A stretch of 64,000 nucleotides of DNA. It comes from Aggregatibacter sp. 2125159857. Lineage in GTDB: Bacteria; Pseudomonadota; Gammaproteobacteria; Enterobacterales; Pasteurellaceae. Within the stretch, counting starts at the first letter, position 1. Each line of letters opens with the position of its first letter. The DNA lies in assembly GCF_017798005.1 (NCBI RefSeq), contig NZ_CP072548.1, positions 1,116,001 through 1,180,000 of the forward strand, written 5' to 3'. The translations under genes were made by a program, and so were the position numbers. Shown piece after piece: positions 8,817-19,920 of the stretch. The notes under the pieces were generated by a model. That model had not been told where the DNA came from. It did not search any database and saw nothing but the letters and a program-made list of their open reading frames with translations.

Positions 8817-10655
8817 TTAATACTGCAACGTCTCAAAAATCTTTTCTGCCAGTGCTTTTGAAATGCCGGGGACGGAGGCAATTTCATCGAGGGTAGCATT
8901 TTTAACACCTTGTAAACCGCCGAGGTATTTGAGGAGGGCTTGGCGGCGTTTGGCGCCTACGCCTTCGATGCTTTCTAAGCCGCTTTGGGTAAAATGTTGT
9001 TGGCGTTTCTTACGGTGTCCGCTGATGGCGTGATTGTGGCTTTCATCGCGGATATGTTGGATTAAATGGAGCGCGAGGCTGTCCGATGGCAAATGCAATT
9101 CTTTATCCCATTTGCTTAAAATTAGGGTTTCCAAGCCGGCACGACGATCGACGCCTTTGGCAACGCCAATTAAGTGCGGTCGGTTTTTATTCCATTTTAC
9201 CTGGAGATTTTCAAACACTTGTAACGCACGGTTGAGTTGCCCTTTGCCACCGTCTATAAAAATAATGTCGGGGATTTTGTCTTCTTCTAGATCTTTGTCG
9301 TAGCGTTTTAACAGTGCTTGCTCCATAGCCGCGTAGTCATCGCCTTTGGTGATGCCGCTGATGTTAAAACGACGGTAATCGGATTTTAGCGGTCCGTCTT
9401 GATTGAACACCACGCAGGAAGCGATGGTTTGTTCGCCCATGGTGTGACTGATATCAAAACATTCCATGCGTTTGATGGCATCGATGCCGAGTAATTCTTG
9501 CAGGGCAGCATAGCGATCATGTTGCAAGGTAGATTGTTTTAACTTGGTCACTAATGCGGCTTTGGCATTCATTTGGGCCAGCTGTAGGTATTTGCTTTTA
9601 TCACCTTTGGCATGATCTTGAATGGTAACTTTGCGCCCTGCTTGGTCGCTTAACAAGGTTTCCAAATCCGCTTTTTCTTCCAGTTTTTGATCCACGATAA
9701 TGGTGTTCGGAATGGTTCTGCCTTGGTGTGCCTGTAAATAAAATTGCCCAACAAAGGTTTCGGTGAGTTCTGCCAGGTTGGTATTGCTTGGTACTTTCGG
9801 GAAGTAGCTACGATTACCCAAAATCTTACCCTGACGGATAAACAACACCTGCACGCAAGCTACACCAAGTTGGTAGGCGATGGCGATAATATCAATATCA
9901 TCATGGCGATCGTTGGCGACAAATTGTTTTTCAATTACCGCACGCACCGCTTGAATTTGGTCGCGAATCCGCGCTGCCTCTTCAAAATTCAGTTGCTGAC
10001 TTGCCTGTTCCATTTGTTTCACTAAATGATCCAACACTTGTTGATCTTTGCTCTGTAAGAACAAGCGGGCAAAATTTACCTGCTGCGTATAGGCTTCGTC
10101 TGTTACATAACCTTTCACGCAGGGGGCAAGACAACGCCCGATTTGATATTGCAAACAAGGGCGCGAGCGATTGTTATACACAGAATTTTCACATTGCCGA
10201 ATCGGGAACAATTTTTGCAACAAAGACAAGGTCTCACGCACCGCTCCGGCATTGGGGTAAGGGCCGAAATATTCCCCCTGGATTTTTTTCGAGCCACGAT
10301 AAGACGTAATACGAGGATGCGTTTCTTTGGTTAATAAAATATATGGATAGGATTTATCATCCCGTAGCAACACGTTATAACGCGGTTGATAGGTTTTGAT
10401 GTAATTGTGCTCAAGCAGGAGTGCTTCTGTTTCCGAGGTGGTAATCGTGGTTTCAATATGATGAATTGATGCCACTAACGCTTCCGTTTTTTTGCTGTTT
10501 AACTGCTTACGAAAATAACTGGATAAGCGTTTTTTCAGATCTTTCGCTTTACCCACATAAATCACCGTGTTGCTATCGTCATACATACGATAAACGCCCG
10601 GTAAGTGCGGTACGTTAGCGAGGAATTTTTTGGCGTCGAAAGTGATATCAGGCAC
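8817..10655 (-). CDS. uvrC: excinuclease ABC subunit C
   Basis: UvrC makes the 3' and 5' incisions of nucleotide excision repair. The 612-residue product has the GIY-YIG domain at the start ([22 protein letters not shown]). A cysteine-rich segment follows ([15 protein letters not shown]), then the UvrB-binding UVR motif near residue 200-240. The RNase H-like 5'-nuclease domain has [11 protein letters not shown] and [10 protein letters not shown]-terminal double helix-hairpin-helix contains [13 protein letters not shown] and [12 protein letters not shown]. Full length. The order kdsB-uvrC is that of Haemophilus. Confidence 0.97.
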   Translation of the reverse strand: MPDITFDAKKFLANVPHLPGVYRMYDDSNTVIYVGKAKDLKKRLSSYFRKQLNSKKTEALVASIHHIETTITTSETEALLLEHNYIKTYQPRYNVLLRDDKSYPYILLTKETHPRITSYRGSKKIQGEYFGPYPNAGAVRETLSLLQKLFPIRQCENSVYNNRSRPCLQYQIGRCLAPCVKGYVTDEAYTQQVNFARLFLQSKDQQVLDHLVKQMEQASQQLNFEEAARIRDQIQAVRAVIEKQFVANDRHDDIDIIAIAYQLGVACVQVLFIRQGKILGNRSYFPKVPSNTNLAELTETFVGQFYLQAHQGRTIPNTIIVDQKLEEKADLETLLSDQAGRKVTIQDHAKGDKSKYLQLAQMNAKAALVTKLKQSTLQHDRYAALQELLGIDAIKRMECFDISHTMGEQTIASCVVFNQDGPLKSDYRRFNISGITKGDDYAAMEQALLKRYDKDLEEDKIPDIIFIDGGKGQLNRALQVFENLQVKWNKNRPHLIGVAKGVDRRAGLETLILSKWDKELHLPSDSLALHLIQHIRDESHNHAISGHRKKRQQHFTQSGLESIEGVGAKRRQALLKYLGGLQGVKNATLDEIASVPGISKALAEKIFETLQY

Positions 10656-10671
10656 TGGAAAGATCTCTTTG

Positions 10672-10748
10672 GATAGCGCACGCTTCCTAGCGTGTGCTTG
10701 TCATTATGTTTATCGATTTTCGGCACGCGTTAGGAAACGCGCGCCAGC
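10672..10748. repeat. REP-like paired element, family B (GC-rich variant)
   Basis: GATA (10672-10675) is followed by GCGCACGCT (10676-10684), loop TCCT, AGCGTGTGC (10689-10697). The second hairpin is GGCACGCGTT (10722-10731), AGGA, AACGCGCGCC (10736-10745), then AGC. Both stems carry one G-T pair at the same third position from the base. Stem bases differ from the family B copies near 36-37 kb, but foot, mismatch position and two-hairpin layout agree. It lies between the uvrC start and the kdsB end. Confidence 0.7.
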
Positions 10749-10821
10749 GGTTATTGGGCAGAATTATAAATTGCTTCATTGCATTGAGAAATACATTATT
10801 TTCTTCGTTAATTCCGTCTGT

Positions 10822-10856
10822 CAAATCTCCCCCGGCCCCTCTTTTCTAAAGAGGGG
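10822..10856. repeat. family C palindrome after kdsB
   Basis: A CAAATCTCCCCC lead is followed by CCCCTCTTT (10836-10844), loop TCT, AAAGAGGGG (10848-10856). It starts about ten bases beyond the kdsB stop codon. The same unit occurs as inverted pairs at 38578-38673 and 48237-48374. Confidence 0.8.
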
Positions 10857-10866
10857 AGTATCTTCT

Positions 10867-11640
10867 TTAATGCGATTTCTTCGCTAAAATCGACCGCACT
10901 TTTTCCAGATCTTCGGCGGTATCCACACCCACAGCAGGCACTTCTTTGGCGAGTTCTACATGAATTTTTTTGCCGTTCCAAAGCACGCGTAACTGTTCCA
11001 GTTTTTCGATGTGTTCTAATGCGGTCGGTTGCCATTGTACATATTGTTTAATGAAACCGGCGCGATAAGCATAAATCCCAATATGGCGCAGGTATTGTGT
11101 GTTCAGTTGCAATTTTGCCACGTCATCCATTTGCGCGAATTGATCGCGATCCCAAGGAATCACTGCACGGGAGAAATAAAGCACATAGCCGTCTTTATCC
11201 GTTAGCACTTTTACCACGTTGGGATTAAATAATTCCTCAGGCTCGTCGATATTGACCGCAAGGCTTGCCATGTTGACAGGATATTTCGCGAGATTTTCTG
11301 CCACTTGTTTGACAATAACCGGCGGAATAAGCGGTTCATCGCCTTGAATGTTCACGATGATTTCGTTGTCGGGAATCGCCAGTTTTTCCACCACCTCTGC
11401 CAAGCGTTCTGTACCGGAGTTGTGGCTTTCTGCCGTCATGCACACTTCTGCACCAAAATTTTTAGCCGCGGCAGCCACTTGTTCATTGTCAGTCGCAATA
11501 ATAATTCGGCTCGCACCGGATTGTTTGGCTTGCTCAAAAACATGTTGAATCATCGGCTTGCCGGCAATGTCTGCTAACGGTTTGCCCGGCAGACGGCTGG
11601 AGGCGTAACGGGCAGGAATGATTACGGTGAATTGGGTCAT
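10867..11640 (-). CDS. kdsB: CMP-KDO synthetase (3-deoxy-manno-octulosonate cytidylyltransferase)
   Basis: KdsB activates KDO with CTP for transfer to lipid A. The 257-residue nucleotidyltransferase opens with the signature [19 protein letters not shown] (residues about 8-26). It shows [19 protein letters not shown] (metal-binding aspartate) and [12 protein letters not shown] typical of the family. It lies directly after ycaR and lpxK in a lipopolysaccharide cluster (msbA-lpxK-ycaR-kdsB). An uptake sequence occupies its 3' coding end near 10902. Confidence 0.96.
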   Translation of the reverse strand: MTQFTVIIPARYASSRLPGKPLADIAGKPMIQHVFEQAKQSGASRIIIATDNEQVAAAAKNFGAEVCMTAESHNSGTERLAEVVEKLAIPDNEIIVNIQGDEPLIPPVIVKQVAENLAKYPVNMASLAVNIDEPEELFNPNVVKVLTDKDGYVLYFSRAVIPWDRDQFAQMDDVAKLQLNTQYLRHIGIYAYRAGFIKQYVQWQPTALEHIEKLEQLRVLWNGKKIHVELAKEVPAVGVDTAEDLEKVRSILAKKSH

Positions 11641-11641
11641 G

Positions 11642-11821
11642 TTACTTTTCCTCTGATTGGCTTAATGTTTCTGCCTGTTCTGCTAACAGCACCGGAATGC
11701 CGTTTTTGATCGGGTAGGCAAGCTTTTCAACGCGACAAATTAAGCGTTGATGTTGTTCATCGTATTCCAAATGCCCGTGGCAGGTTGGGCAAGCCAGAAT
11801 ATCCAATAATTGTTTGTTCAT
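11642..11821 (-). CDS. ycaR: Trm112/YcaR-family small zinc-ribbon-like protein
   Basis: A 59-residue protein read from ATG at 11821 to TAA at 11642, one base before kdsB. The sequence begins [16 protein letters not shown] and continues through a [12 protein letters not shown] and NGIPVLL segment, matching the UPF0434/Trm112 family. CPTC is half of a possible metal site; only one further cysteine is present. The same small gene sits between lpxK and kdsB in E. coli and Haemophilus. Its function is unsettled. Confidence 0.9.
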   Translation of the reverse strand: MNKQLLDILACPTCHGHLEYDEQHQRLICRVEKLAYPIKNGIPVLLAEQAETLSQSEEK

Positions 11822-11827
11822 GGTATT

Positions 11828-12808
11828 TTACTTTGATTTTGGACCGCACTTTTGCGCGATTTTTTGAATCAGTTGCTGCGTTTTAGCCCCTTGGATTTCC
11901 GTGGTTACCGGCACATACCACCAATTTTCTTGCGCAAAGGCGAGACACTTCACTGCATCTTTTTCGGTCATTAAGAGCGGTTGATTTTTATCGAATTTAT
12001 CAAATAAAGACGGGGTAAAAGCCTGATGATCTTGGAAGGCTTGGGTTTCACTTAAGGTGATTCCCTGTTGTTCTAACATTGCAAAAAAGCGTGGCGGATT
12101 GCCGATACCGGCGATAGCGGTTGCGTAGTTAAATTCATTTAACGGACGTTGCACTTTGGTCACTAAATTGACGGCATATTGTGGTTTTAAGAGCATCACC
12201 GCATCGCTGTATTGATTTTCTGCGCCGTTAGTAATAATGAAATCAACAGCGTGTAAACGACTTGGCAACTCGCGTAACGGGCCTGCCGGCAATAAGAAAC
12301 CGTTGCCTAAACCACGTTGTGCATCCATGATCACGATTTCAATATCACGTTGTAATTTGTAATGTTGTAAGCCGTCATCGCTAATGATGACATCACAAGG
12401 CTCATGTTGTAATAGACATTCGATGGCTTGTTGACGATTAGGGGAAATGCAAACGGGCGCTTGTGTACGCGTGGCAATTAAAACCGGTTCATCACCGGCT
12501 TGCACCGGATCACTGGTTGGTGTAACCAACAAAGGATAGGTTTTCGTTTGGCTACCATAACCTCGAGAAATTACCCCAACATTCAGATCGCACTTGCGGA
12601 GTTCTTCGACTAACCAAATCACCGCAGGTGTTTTACCGTTTCCGCCTACAGACAAATTACCGACGACCACGACGGGAATCGGTGCTCGATAAGATGTTAA
12701 GACATGAAAGCGAAATAAAGCTCGGCGAAAAGCGCTAATTAGCCAAAATAGCAAGGAGAAAGGGCACAGTAGCCATGTGATCCACGAACGGGAATACCAA
12801 AACTGCAT
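11828..12808 (-). CDS. lpxK: tetraacyldisaccharide 4'-kinase
   Basis: LpxK phosphorylates the 4' position of the lipid A precursor at the inner membrane. The 326 residues include an N-terminal membrane-associated helix (about 10-30), the P-loop [14 protein letters not shown] (about 48-61), VISRGYG, and the conserved [11 protein letters not shown] segment with catalytic aspartates. It lies between msbA and ycaR in the standard order, with 18 bases after msbA. Uptake sequence ACCGCACTT at the 3' end (about 11843). Confidence 0.96.
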   Translation of the reverse strand: MQFWYSRSWITWLLCPFSLLFWLISAFRRALFRFHVLTSYRAPIPVVVVGNLSVGGNGKTPAVIWLVEELRKCDLNVGVISRGYGSQTKTYPLLVTPTSDPVQAGDEPVLIATRTQAPVCISPNRQQAIECLLQHEPCDVIISDDGLQHYKLQRDIEIVIMDAQRGLGNGFLLPAGPLRELPSRLHAVDFIITNGAENQYSDAVMLLKPQYAVNLVTKVQRPLNEFNYATAIAGIGNPPRFFAMLEQQGITLSETQAFQDHQAFTPSLFDKFDKNQPLLMTEKDAVKCLAFAQENWWYVPVTTEIQGAKTQQLIQKIAQKCGPKSK

Positions 12809-12826
12809 ACTTTCTCCTTAGGTTAA

Positions 12827-14578
12827 TTATTGACTGAACTGCATGCCGTGTAATTGTTTATATGCACCGCCTTGTGCCAATAGAGCTTGGTGGTCGCCGC
12901 GTTCTTTAATTTGTCCGTTTTCAAGGACAAGAATTTCGTCCGCTTTTTCAATGGTGGATAAACGATGCGCGATCACCAAAACGGTACGATCTTTTTGAAT
13001 TTCTTCCAATGCGGCTTGAATCGCACGTTCGGATTCCGTATCTAAAGCCGAGGTCGCTTCATCTAAAATTAGCACCGGTGAATTACGCAATAATGCACGA
13101 GCAATCGCTAAACGTTGGCGTTGACCGCCTGATAAGCTGGCGCCATTTTCGCCGATAACGGTATCCAAACCATGTTCTAAATGTTCGATAAACTCCATCG
13201 CGTGTGCCGCTTTTGCTGCGTTGATGATTTCTTCACGGCTATATTTATCTTTCGCTGCATAAGCGATGTTATTGGCGATGGTATCGTTGAATAAGTGCAC
13301 TTGTTGGGAGACAACGGCGCAATTTTCGCGTAAATCCGATAGGCGATAATCTTGAATATTCACGCCGTCTAATAGAATTTCACCTTGAGTCACATCATAG
13401 AAGCGGGTGACTAAATTCGCGATGGTAGATTTACCGGAACCGGAACGCCCCACCAATGCCACCGTTTTGCCATGAGGAATGTGGAAAGAAATATTGTCCA
13501 AGGCAAGTTCGTCTTTTCCTTCATAGTGAAAGGTAACATTTTTAAATTCAAGATCGCCTTTCACATTGTCCGCTTTATGCGTGCCGGTATCTTTTTCCGT
13601 TTCCATATCCAAAATGCCGAACAAGGTTTGACAGGCTGCCATACCGCGTTGGAATTGGGCGTTGACGTTCGTTAAGGATTTTAACGGACGCATTAAGGCA
13701 AGCATGGAAGAGAAAACAACGGTAAATGTCCCCGCACTTAAATTTTGATCCATGATAGAAGGGAAACTCGCGAGGTATAACACGGCGGCAAGAGCAAACG
13801 AGGCAATGATTTGCACCACCGGATCGGCAATGGCATCGGCCGCCGCCATTTTCATGCCTTTACGACGCATATCGTTGCTCACTTGATTGAAGCGTTCTTC
13901 CTCGATAACTTGTCCACCGAAAGACAACACCACTTTATGCCCTTTTAACATTTGTTCTGTGGTAGAGGTTAAATCGCCCATGGAGTTTTGCATATTTCGG
14001 CTGAGATTACGGAATTTCTTCGAGACTAAACTGATCAACACGCCGATAATCGGGCCGATAATCAGCAACACCACCGACAGTTGCCAGCTGGTATAAAGCA
14101 TGATGCCCAACAGGGAAATCAAATAGACACCTTCGCGCACAATAGTGACCAAGGAACCTGAAGAGGCGTTGGCGATGACTTCAGAATCATAAGTGATGCG
14201 GGAGAGCAGTTTGCCGGTCGCATTTTTATCAAAAAAACTTACCGGCATAAATATTAAGTGTTTGAACAAACGGCGACGCATGGTCATCACCACTTTGCCG
14301 GATACCCACGCCAAACAATAGTTAGAAACAAATCCGGAAATACCACGAAAAATGATCAGTAATACCACAAAAACCGACATTTGCTTTAAGAAATAGGCGT
14401 CTGCCTTGCCAAAGCCTTCATCTAACAAGGGTTTAAGTAAGAAAATTAAACCGGAATCGGTTAACGCATTTAACACCAATGCAATGCCGGCGGCAATAAG
14501 ACCGGTTTTATAAGGGCTAATGGTCGGCCATAATCGTTTGAAGGTTTGCAGGGTAGAAAGATCGTGATCTTGCGTCAT
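12827..14578 (-). CDS. msbA: lipid A export ATP-binding/permease protein MsbA
   Basis: MsbA flips lipid A-core across the inner membrane. The chosen ATG at 14578 gives 583 residues starting [18 protein letters not shown], which aligns with E. coli MsbA. A longer frame back to 14656 would overlap comEC and add 26 unconserved residues. Six transmembrane helices fill residues about 20-310. The ATPase domain has Walker [10 protein letters not shown], signature LSGGQRQR, Walker [11 protein letters not shown] and the switch histidine in VIAHRLST. It follows comEC by 41 bases and precedes lpxK. Confidence 0.96.
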   Translation of the reverse strand: MTQDHDLSTLQTFKRLWPTISPYKTGLIAAGIALVLNALTDSGLIFLLKPLLDEGFGKADAYFLKQMSVFVVLLIIFRGISGFVSNYCLAWVSGKVVMTMRRRLFKHLIFMPVSFFDKNATGKLLSRITYDSEVIANASSGSLVTIVREGVYLISLLGIMLYTSWQLSVVLLIIGPIIGVLISLVSKKFRNLSRNMQNSMGDLTSTTEQMLKGHKVVLSFGGQVIEEERFNQVSNDMRRKGMKMAAADAIADPVVQIIASFALAAVLYLASFPSIMDQNLSAGTFTVVFSSMLALMRPLKSLTNVNAQFQRGMAACQTLFGILDMETEKDTGTHKADNVKGDLEFKNVTFHYEGKDELALDNISFHIPHGKTVALVGRSGSGKSTIANLVTRFYDVTQGEILLDGVNIQDYRLSDLRENCAVVSQQVHLFNDTIANNIAYAAKDKYSREEIINAAKAAHAMEFIEHLEHGLDTVIGENGASLSGGQRQRLAIARALLRNSPVLILDEATSALDTESERAIQAALEEIQKDRTVLVIAHRLSTIEKADEILVLENGQIKERGDHQALLAQGGAYKQLHGMQFSQ

Positions 14579-14619
14579 AATGTCTGTCGTTGGGTCAAAA
14601 ATAATGGCGCATTGTACCT

Positions 14620-17049
14620 TTATTTGCCCGTCAAGCCAATTAATCTGCGATACCATGGCGAAAATTCCGCCCGTGCTGTTTGAATTTTGATGTCGTTCTC
14701 TTCAAATAATACGCGGATTTGCCCGTCTTCTGCCGTGTTATAAAGTTTGGCATGGTGTTGCGTTAAGCGATCAATGACCGTTTGATGGGGAAAATGCCAA
14801 GGATTCCAACGGCTACTGGAAATTAGCGCAATATCCGGCTGTGTGTGACGTACCAATGCCTCTCCTGTCGAGGTTTTGCTGCCATGGTGTCCCACCTGTA
14901 GCACATGGATTTTATCTAGCTTGGGTAGAATCTTGTATTCCACGCTGAGATCGGCATCGCCTGTCAGTAAAATATTGTATTTGCCGTCGGTTAAGAGCAG
15001 CGTGCAGGAATCGGGATTTTCCGCACGGGGCACGATGTTATCGGGGGAGAGTACGGTAAAGCGTAAGCCCTGCCATGTCCATTGTTTGCCGGCAAGGCAA
15101 AAAGTGCGGTCGTTTTCTGGCGTGTTTTTTTCGCCATAGCGTTTTTGTGACGCGGTGGTCAGTTGAATGTCGGGATAAGCGGATAATATCGCACGGGCAC
15201 CACCTGAATGATCGTTGTCATCATGACTTAAAATCAGCCATTCCAACTGAATGCCTTGTCGCTGTAAATAAGGCAGAATTTCTAACTGCGCCATGCTGCC
15301 CCCCGCCCAACTTGAACCGGTGTCGTACAGCACGCCTTTGTCATCTTTCACGATCAAGGTGGCTAACCCTTGCCCGACATCTAAGGTATCCAATTGCCAA
15401 TTTGGGTGGGAAAGGGAGTAGTGCGCCAATGTGGTGCTGCAAAATACAATCAATCCGCAACCTAACCCGTAAATTGTCTTTTGTAACGGTAAACTTAAGG
15501 TGCGTTCGGCGGTGAGGTGAAATCCCTTTAAACGAGAGAGTTTTGCTAATTCCAATGTAGAAGAGAGAGGTTTCTGGGGTTTATAAACGTAATACAGCAA
15601 GCCTAAAAACAGGCAGGTTAAAACAAGCGTAATCCATAAACTGTGGGGAAGAGAAATAGCCAGCCAATGATCCTGTAAAGGGGCTAAAAGTGCGGTGATT
15701 TTTTCTGCCAGATCATTGGCAAGCCACCATGTATTCCAACTGCCTTGGGTGAGCACAGCAAACAGCACCAACGGCACTAAAATGAAACTATAAAGTGGCA
15801 CGGCAATAAGATTGGCAATAAAACTGTTTAGGGAAATGCCGTTAAAAAAGAACAATTGAATCGGCGTGAATAACCAAAGCAAACCAAGTTGCAAATGAAA
15901 TAAACCGAAAAGGTACCGCACTTTTCGCCAAGGGGAACTCGTGAGTGGTTTGCCGCGCCAGTGTAATAAGGAGAGCGGGAAACATTGATACCAAATAATC
16001 AAACAAGTAACCGCACCGACGGATAGCCAAAAACTGGTGGAAAGCAACATGAGCGGATCGATAAAAATCAGTAGTGAGACCACTCGCAATAACAGTTGCC
16101 ACACCGTCCAATGCAGTCTTAAATGCTGAATAGCGTAGAGTAAAGCGAGAGCAATCATGGCGCGTAGCGTGGGGATGGACAGTCCGGCAAGTTGACTATA
16201 AAGCAGGGCTAAAATCATGCCGCAGAAAATCGGGAATGTTGGGCTGATGTAATGGGTTGGGAACATAAACTGGAGTAAGCGCGCGAAGGCAAAGCCTAAC
16301 ATCATCGCCAGACCGATATGTAATCCTGAAATCGCAATCAAGTGCGCCGTATTGGTTTTTTGATAAATTTGCCAGGTGGCGTTTTCGAGCCATGCCCGTT
16401 CGCCAAACCCTAGAGCTAATAACAATCCTTGTTGAGAGAGCGGTTCTGTTTGCTTGAGCGCATGATGAAGTGCGTTTTGCCGCCATGAAAAAACCTGCTC
16501 GATTTTGACCGCACTTTTCACGTCCGCCCACGCAGTAATGCGTTTACTAAAGTACCATTGTTGGCGATCAAAGCCATGCATATTTAAACGGGAAGAGAGG
16601 GGGCGCAGACGTAAATCTCCTGCATAGCGTTCACCAATTTTTACCTTGTGTGGTGCTTTCCATTGCGCATAAATTCGCTGTTCCGGCAAATGCTCAGCGA
16701 GTTTGGCGACAATGACCAGCGTTTGAAAATCTTGTTGATGTAATATTTCTTGCACGGTGAATTCGGTGTGAAGGGTTTTCGGTAGATGGGCGATATTATC
16801 CGCTTGTTGAAGAAGTGACAGGGCAGGGTAATGCACATAAACTAGTTGTGCTAAACACAGTAAAAAATAGGCAAGCAAGGTGGATAAACACCTTAATTTA
16901 AGGCGATAACACAGTAACGTGAACAGTAAGATCGGAAACGCGATATAGGCACCCATTTCCCATGATAAAAGCCAATTATTCGGTAAAACGAGCAGTGTTA
17001 ATCCGCTGAAAATCAGGCAACCGGCGAATTTATCTAATGAAATAGTCAC
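14620..17049 (-). CDS. comEC: ComEC/Rec2 DNA-uptake channel
   Basis: This inner-membrane protein carries transforming single-stranded DNA into the cytoplasm; the Haemophilus homologue is called rec-2. The 809 residues show an N-terminal membrane segment, a DUF4131-like region and the polytopic Competence domain (about 195-500, with [10 protein letters not shown]). A C-terminal metallo-beta-lactamase domain (about 545-785) has [11 protein letters not shown] and [10 protein letters not shown]. An uptake sequence lies in the coding region near 15102, another near 15688, and reversed copies near 15917 and 16509. A CRP-S site lies 83 bases upstream. The order rec-2-msbA-lpxK matches Haemophilus. 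Confidence 0.95.
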   Translation of the reverse strand: MTISLDKFAGCLIFSGLTLLVLPNNWLLSWEMGAYIAFPILLFTLLCYRLKLRCLSTLLAYFLLCLAQLVYVHYPALSLLQQADNIAHLPKTLHTEFTVQEILHQQDFQTLVIVAKLAEHLPEQRIYAQWKAPHKVKIGERYAGDLRLRPLSSRLNMHGFDRQQWYFSKRITAWADVKSAVKIEQVFSWRQNALHHALKQTEPLSQQGLLLALGFGERAWLENATWQIYQKTNTAHLIAISGLHIGLAMMLGFAFARLLQFMFPTHYISPTFPIFCGMILALLYSQLAGLSIPTLRAMIALALLYAIQHLRLHWTVWQLLLRVVSLLIFIDPLMLLSTSFWLSVGAVTCLIIWYQCFPLSLLHWRGKPLTSSPWRKVRYLFGLFHLQLGLLWLFTPIQLFFFNGISLNSFIANLIAVPLYSFILVPLVLFAVLTQGSWNTWWLANDLAEKITALLAPLQDHWLAISLPHSLWITLVLTCLFLGLLYYVYKPQKPLSSTLELAKLSRLKGFHLTAERTLSLPLQKTIYGLGCGLIVFCSTTLAHYSLSHPNWQLDTLDVGQGLATLIVKDDKGVLYDTGSSWAGGSMAQLEILPYLQRQGIQLEWLILSHDDNDHSGGARAILSAYPDIQLTTASQKRYGEKNTPENDRTFCLAGKQWTWQGLRFTVLSPDNIVPRAENPDSCTLLLTDGKYNILLTGDADLSVEYKILPKLDKIHVLQVGHHGSKTSTGEALVRHTQPDIALISSSRWNPWHFPHQTVIDRLTQHHAKLYNTAEDGQIRVLFEENDIKIQTARAEFSPWYRRLIGLTGK

Positions 17050-17131
17050 GTTTTTAACCGCACTTTATTATTTAACTCAAGGCGTAATATGAAAGAAAAC
17101 CGAGGGGAGAGATAAACCGGCGAATCAATAA

Positions 17132-17147
17132 TGCGTGCAAGATCGCA
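17132..17147 (-). promoter_or_regulatory. CRP-S (competence regulatory element) site upstream of comEC
   Basis: TGCGT-GCAAGA-TCGCA matches the CRP-S consensus TGCGA-N6-TCGCA at nine of ten specified positions. Its centre (17139.5) lies about 61 bases upstream of start sites predicted from TATTAC (17084-17089) or CATATT (17086-17091) -10 candidates on the minus strand. CRP-S promoters need both CRP and Sxy/TfoX and drive competence genes, including rec-2, in Haemophilus. Confidence 0.75.
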
Positions 17148-17348
17148 AATTTAGAAAAATTAAGGTAAAAACGATGAAATGAAACGTAAATTCATTTGAT
17201 CATTTGAGGAAGTTCTGTTATTTATTACGCCTTTCAAAAACTAGGGTCTGTTTTAATTTTGGTGTTACTTTGATAATCCGTAAAAGCAACACAGATAAGT
17301 GGCGTTTTAGACGTGTTAAATGGATGCGTTTTTTATTAGGAGATACAA

Positions 17349-17786
17349 ATGAGTAAAGCGTCTTTGAGCTTATTAGCGTTAGCCGGTGTTGAGCCGTACA
17401 AAGAGAAAAAAGGCGAAGAGTATATGAATGAGCAGCAAGTGCTGCATTTCAGAAAAATCCTTCAAGCTTGGCATGATCAAATTAGAGATGAAGCGTCTCG
17501 AACTGTGGCGCATATGCAAGATGAAGCGTCTAATTTTCCGGATCCCTCTGATAGAGCAACGCAAGAAGAGGAATTTAGCTTGGAATTGCGTACTCGCGAT
17601 CGTGAGCGTAAATTAATGAAAAAAATCGAAAGTACCTTAAAAAAATTAGATAACGACGATTTTGGTTATTGCGAATCTTGTGGCGTGGAAATTGGCATTA
17701 AACGCTTGGAAGCGCGCCCGACAGCGGATCTTTGTATTGACTGTAAAACCTTAGCGGAAATTCGTGAAAAACAAATGGTCGGCTAA
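17349..17786 (+). CDS. dksA: RNA polymerase-binding transcription factor DksA
   Basis: DksA works with ppGpp in the stringent response through the polymerase secondary channel. The 145 residues include the long coiled coil (about 30-105) with the tip segment [11 protein letters not shown], and the zinc finger CESC...CIDC near 107-134. An AGGAG ribosome site sits just ahead of the ATG. It is divergent from comEC and followed by pcnB and folK, the E. coli and Haemophilus order. The terminator at 17801-17850 is an inverted uptake-sequence pair. Confidence 0.96.
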   Translation: MSKASLSLLALAGVEPYKEKKGEEYMNEQQVLHFRKILQAWHDQIRDEASRTVAHMQDEASNFPDPSDRATQEEEFSLELRTRDRERKLMKKIESTLKKLDNDDFGYCESCGVEIGIKRLEARPTADLCIDCKTLAEIREKQMVG

Positions 17787-17800
17787 TGCCACTAAATAAT

Positions 17801-17850
17801 AAAAGTGCGGTCAAAAATCACCTTATTTTTAGACCGCACTTTTACTTTAT
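17801..17850 (+). terminator. terminator made of an inverted uptake-sequence pair after dksA
   Basis: AAAAGTGCGGTC (17801-17812) pairs perfectly with GACCGCACTTTT (17832-17843), followed by ACTTTATT. The stem is 12 base pairs with a 19-base A/T-rich loop. Confidence 0.8.
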
Positions 17851-17872
17851 TGTCGAATAATGGAGATGTCTT

Positions 17873-19351
17873 ATTTTTACCTATATTAAAAATCTTTTGA
17901 GCAAAAAAACGAAAAAACATCCTGTTGCTCAAAATGACGTCAAAACCTCACCTAAAAAAAACTCTGTTGCCGTTGAATCTGTCAAGAATAAAGCACAGGG
18001 GGGATCTCATAATAAACGCAATCTACCGCATAAAGCGGTTAAACATAGCATTAAAGCCTCCGTGCATGGCATCACACCGCGTATGTTTAATCGTAATGCA
18101 TTAACGGTGGTGGAAAAATTACAACGTCAGGGCTATGAAGCCTATGTGGTCGGCGGCTGTTTGCGTGATTTATTACTGGGCAAAAAACCGAAAGATTTTG
18201 ATGTGGCGACCAATGCGCGCCCGGAACAAATTCAAGCGGTTTTTCAGCGTCAATGCCGTTTAGTGGGGCGACGTTTTCGCTTAGCACACGTGATGTTTGG
18301 ACGTGAGATTATTGAGGTGGCAACGTTTCGAGCCGGCCATGCAGAACATCATAACGAAAAGCTGGCTAAGCAAAGCGAAGAAGGCATGCTGTTGCGTGAT
18401 AACGTGTATGGCACCTTGGAACAAGATGCAGAACGCCGTGATTTTAGCGTAAACGCCCTCTATTACAATCCACAAGACAACATGCTAAAAGATTTCTTTA
18501 ACGGTATTGATGATTTAAAAAATGGAAAGTTGCGTTTAATTGGTGATCCGGTTACCCGTTATCAGGAAGATCCGGTGCGTATGTTGCGTTCTATTCGCTT
18601 TATGGCGAAATTGGATATGTTCTTGGATAAACCCAGTGATGCGCCGATTAAATCCCTTGCCCATTTACTCAAAAATATTCCACCGGCACGTTTATTTGAA
18701 GAAAGCTTGAAGCTATTGCAAAGTGGCTACGGTGTCAAAACTTATCGGCTATTACGTCAATACGGTTTATTTGAGCCGCTTTTCCCATTATTAACGCCCT
18801 ATTTTACCGAGTATGAAGATAGCATGACGGAAAAAATGATTTTGCGTGCGTTAACTTCAACGGATGAGCGCGTGGCGGACAAACTCCCCATCAATCCGGC
18901 ATTTTTATTTGCTGCCTTTTTTTGGTATCCCTTACGCGAACGGGTTGAGGTGTTAAAAAATGAAGGGGGGCTGAATAATTACGATGCTTATGCGTTAGCC
19001 TCAAATGATATACTTGAGCAATTGTGTAAAAGCTTAGCCGTACCGCGTCGCCATACGGCTGTTATTCGTGAAATTTGGTTATTGCAATTACAGTTTTTAA
19101 AACGTACGCCAAAATCCGTACAACGTGCCATTGAGCAATCAAAATTCCGTGCCAGCTTTGATTTATTGGTTATGAGGGCAGAAATTGAGGGTGGTGAAGC
19201 GGTGGAATTGGCGGCATGGTGGCATGAATACCAATTTAGCAACGAAAGCCAACGACAAGATTTGGTAAAAGCGTTACCGAGTCAGCCTAAAAAACGGAAA
19301 TATCATCGTCGTAAGCGACATCATTCTGCGAAAAAGGTGAGTCATGAATAA
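17873..19351 (+). CDS. pcnB: poly(A) polymerase I, AUU start codon
   Basis: PcnB adds 3' poly(A) tails that speed RNA decay. I place the start at ATT 17873, giving 492 residues beginning (M)FTYIKNLLSKKTKK. GGAG at 17862-17865 lies seven bases upstream, and the E. coli enzyme also begins MFTR... from AUU. There is no in-frame ATG before residue 63; the TTG at 17897 lacks a ribosome site. The nucleotidyltransferase motif is GGCLRDLLLGKKPKDFDVATNA, followed by RRFRLAHV and RRDFSVNALYYN. A lysine/arginine-rich tail ends RRKRHHSAKK. folK overlaps the stop by 8 bases. Confidence 0.9.
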   Translation: MFTYIKNLLSKKTKKHPVAQNDVKTSPKKNSVAVESVKNKAQGGSHNKRNLPHKAVKHSIKASVHGITPRMFNRNALTVVEKLQRQGYEAYVVGGCLRDLLLGKKPKDFDVATNARPEQIQAVFQRQCRLVGRRFRLAHVMFGREIIEVATFRAGHAEHHNEKLAKQSEEGMLLRDNVYGTLEQDAERRDFSVNALYYNPQDNMLKDFFNGIDDLKNGKLRLIGDPVTRYQEDPVRMLRSIRFMAKLDMFLDKPSDAPIKSLAHLLKNIPPARLFEESLKLLQSGYGVKTYRLLRQYGLFEPLFPLLTPYFTEYEDSMTEKMILRALTSTDERVADKLPINPAFLFAAFFWYPLRERVEVLKNEGGLNNYDAYALASNDILEQLCKSLAVPRRHTAVIREIWLLQLQFLKRTPKSVQRAIEQSKFRASFDLLVMRAEIEGGEAVELAAWWHEYQFSNESQRQDLVKALPSQPKKRKYHRRKRHHSAKKVSHE

Positions 19352-19850
19352 GGTGTATATTGCCTTAGGGAGTAATCTTGCAAATCCTCAGGCGCAACTG
19401 ACAGCCGCATTGCAGGCGTTAAATGCGCTTTCTGATTCAAGATTAACGGCGGTGAGTTCTTTTTATCAAAGTCAGCCACTTGGGCCACAAGATCAGCCGG
19501 ATTATGTGAATGCGGTTGCCTGTTTGGAAACCTCACTTGCGCCACTGGCATTGTTGGATGAATTGCAACGTATTGAACATGAACAAGGGCGTGTTCGTCT
19601 GCGCCGCTGGGGAGAACGTACATTAGACTTGGATATTTTGCTTTATGCAGATCACATTATTCAGTCGGAACGCTTGACCGTGCCGCATTATGATATGCAT
19701 CAGCGCGAGTTTGTGATTATTCCATTGGTCGAGATCGCCCCGCATCTTGTGTTGCCAAATGGACAATCAATCCAAACACTTGCGCAGAAATTTGCGGATC
19801 ATCATATGGTGATTGTGAAACACAAAAATGAAATTCACCTCGAAAATTGA
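19344..19850 (+). CDS. folK: 6-hydroxymethyl-7,8-dihydropterin pyrophosphokinase
   Basis: HPPK transfers pyrophosphate from ATP to the pterin in folate synthesis. The 168 residues have the N-terminal YIALGSNLANP, the SSFYQSQPLGPQDQPDYVNAV segment, and the signature RWGERTLDLDILLY with the two metal-binding aspartates (about 95-97). ATGAATAA overlaps the pcnB stop, so translation is coupled. An uptake sequence (ACCGCACTT, about 19850) spans the stop region, followed by a strong hairpin at 19882-19906. Confidence 0.96.
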   Translation: MNKVYIALGSNLANPQAQLTAALQALNALSDSRLTAVSSFYQSQPLGPQDQPDYVNAVACLETSLAPLALLDELQRIEHEQGRVRLRRWGERTLDLDILLYADHIIQSERLTVPHYDMHQREFVIIPLVEIAPHLVLPNGQSIQTLAQKFADHHMVIVKHKNEIHLEN

Positions 19851-19881
19851 CCGCACTTAAATACTTAAATCAAAGGCAAAT

Positions 19882-19918
19882 AAAAAGGTGCGCTATGCAC
19901 CTTTTTGTCATATAAGAA
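19882..19918. terminator. terminator hairpin after folK, left copy of a 37-bp direct repeat
   Basis: AAAAAGGTGC (19882-19891), loop GCTAT, GCACCTTTTT (19897-19906). With the following GTCATATAAGAA it is repeated at 20162-20198 with two differences. It ends two bases before the GTAG foot of the family A element. Confidence 0.85.
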
Positions 19919-19920
19919 TT

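Noticed and set aside
17897..17899. TTG as the pcnB start codon
   Set aside because: It has no ribosome site, and the AUU eight codons upstream has one and matches the E. coli N terminus.
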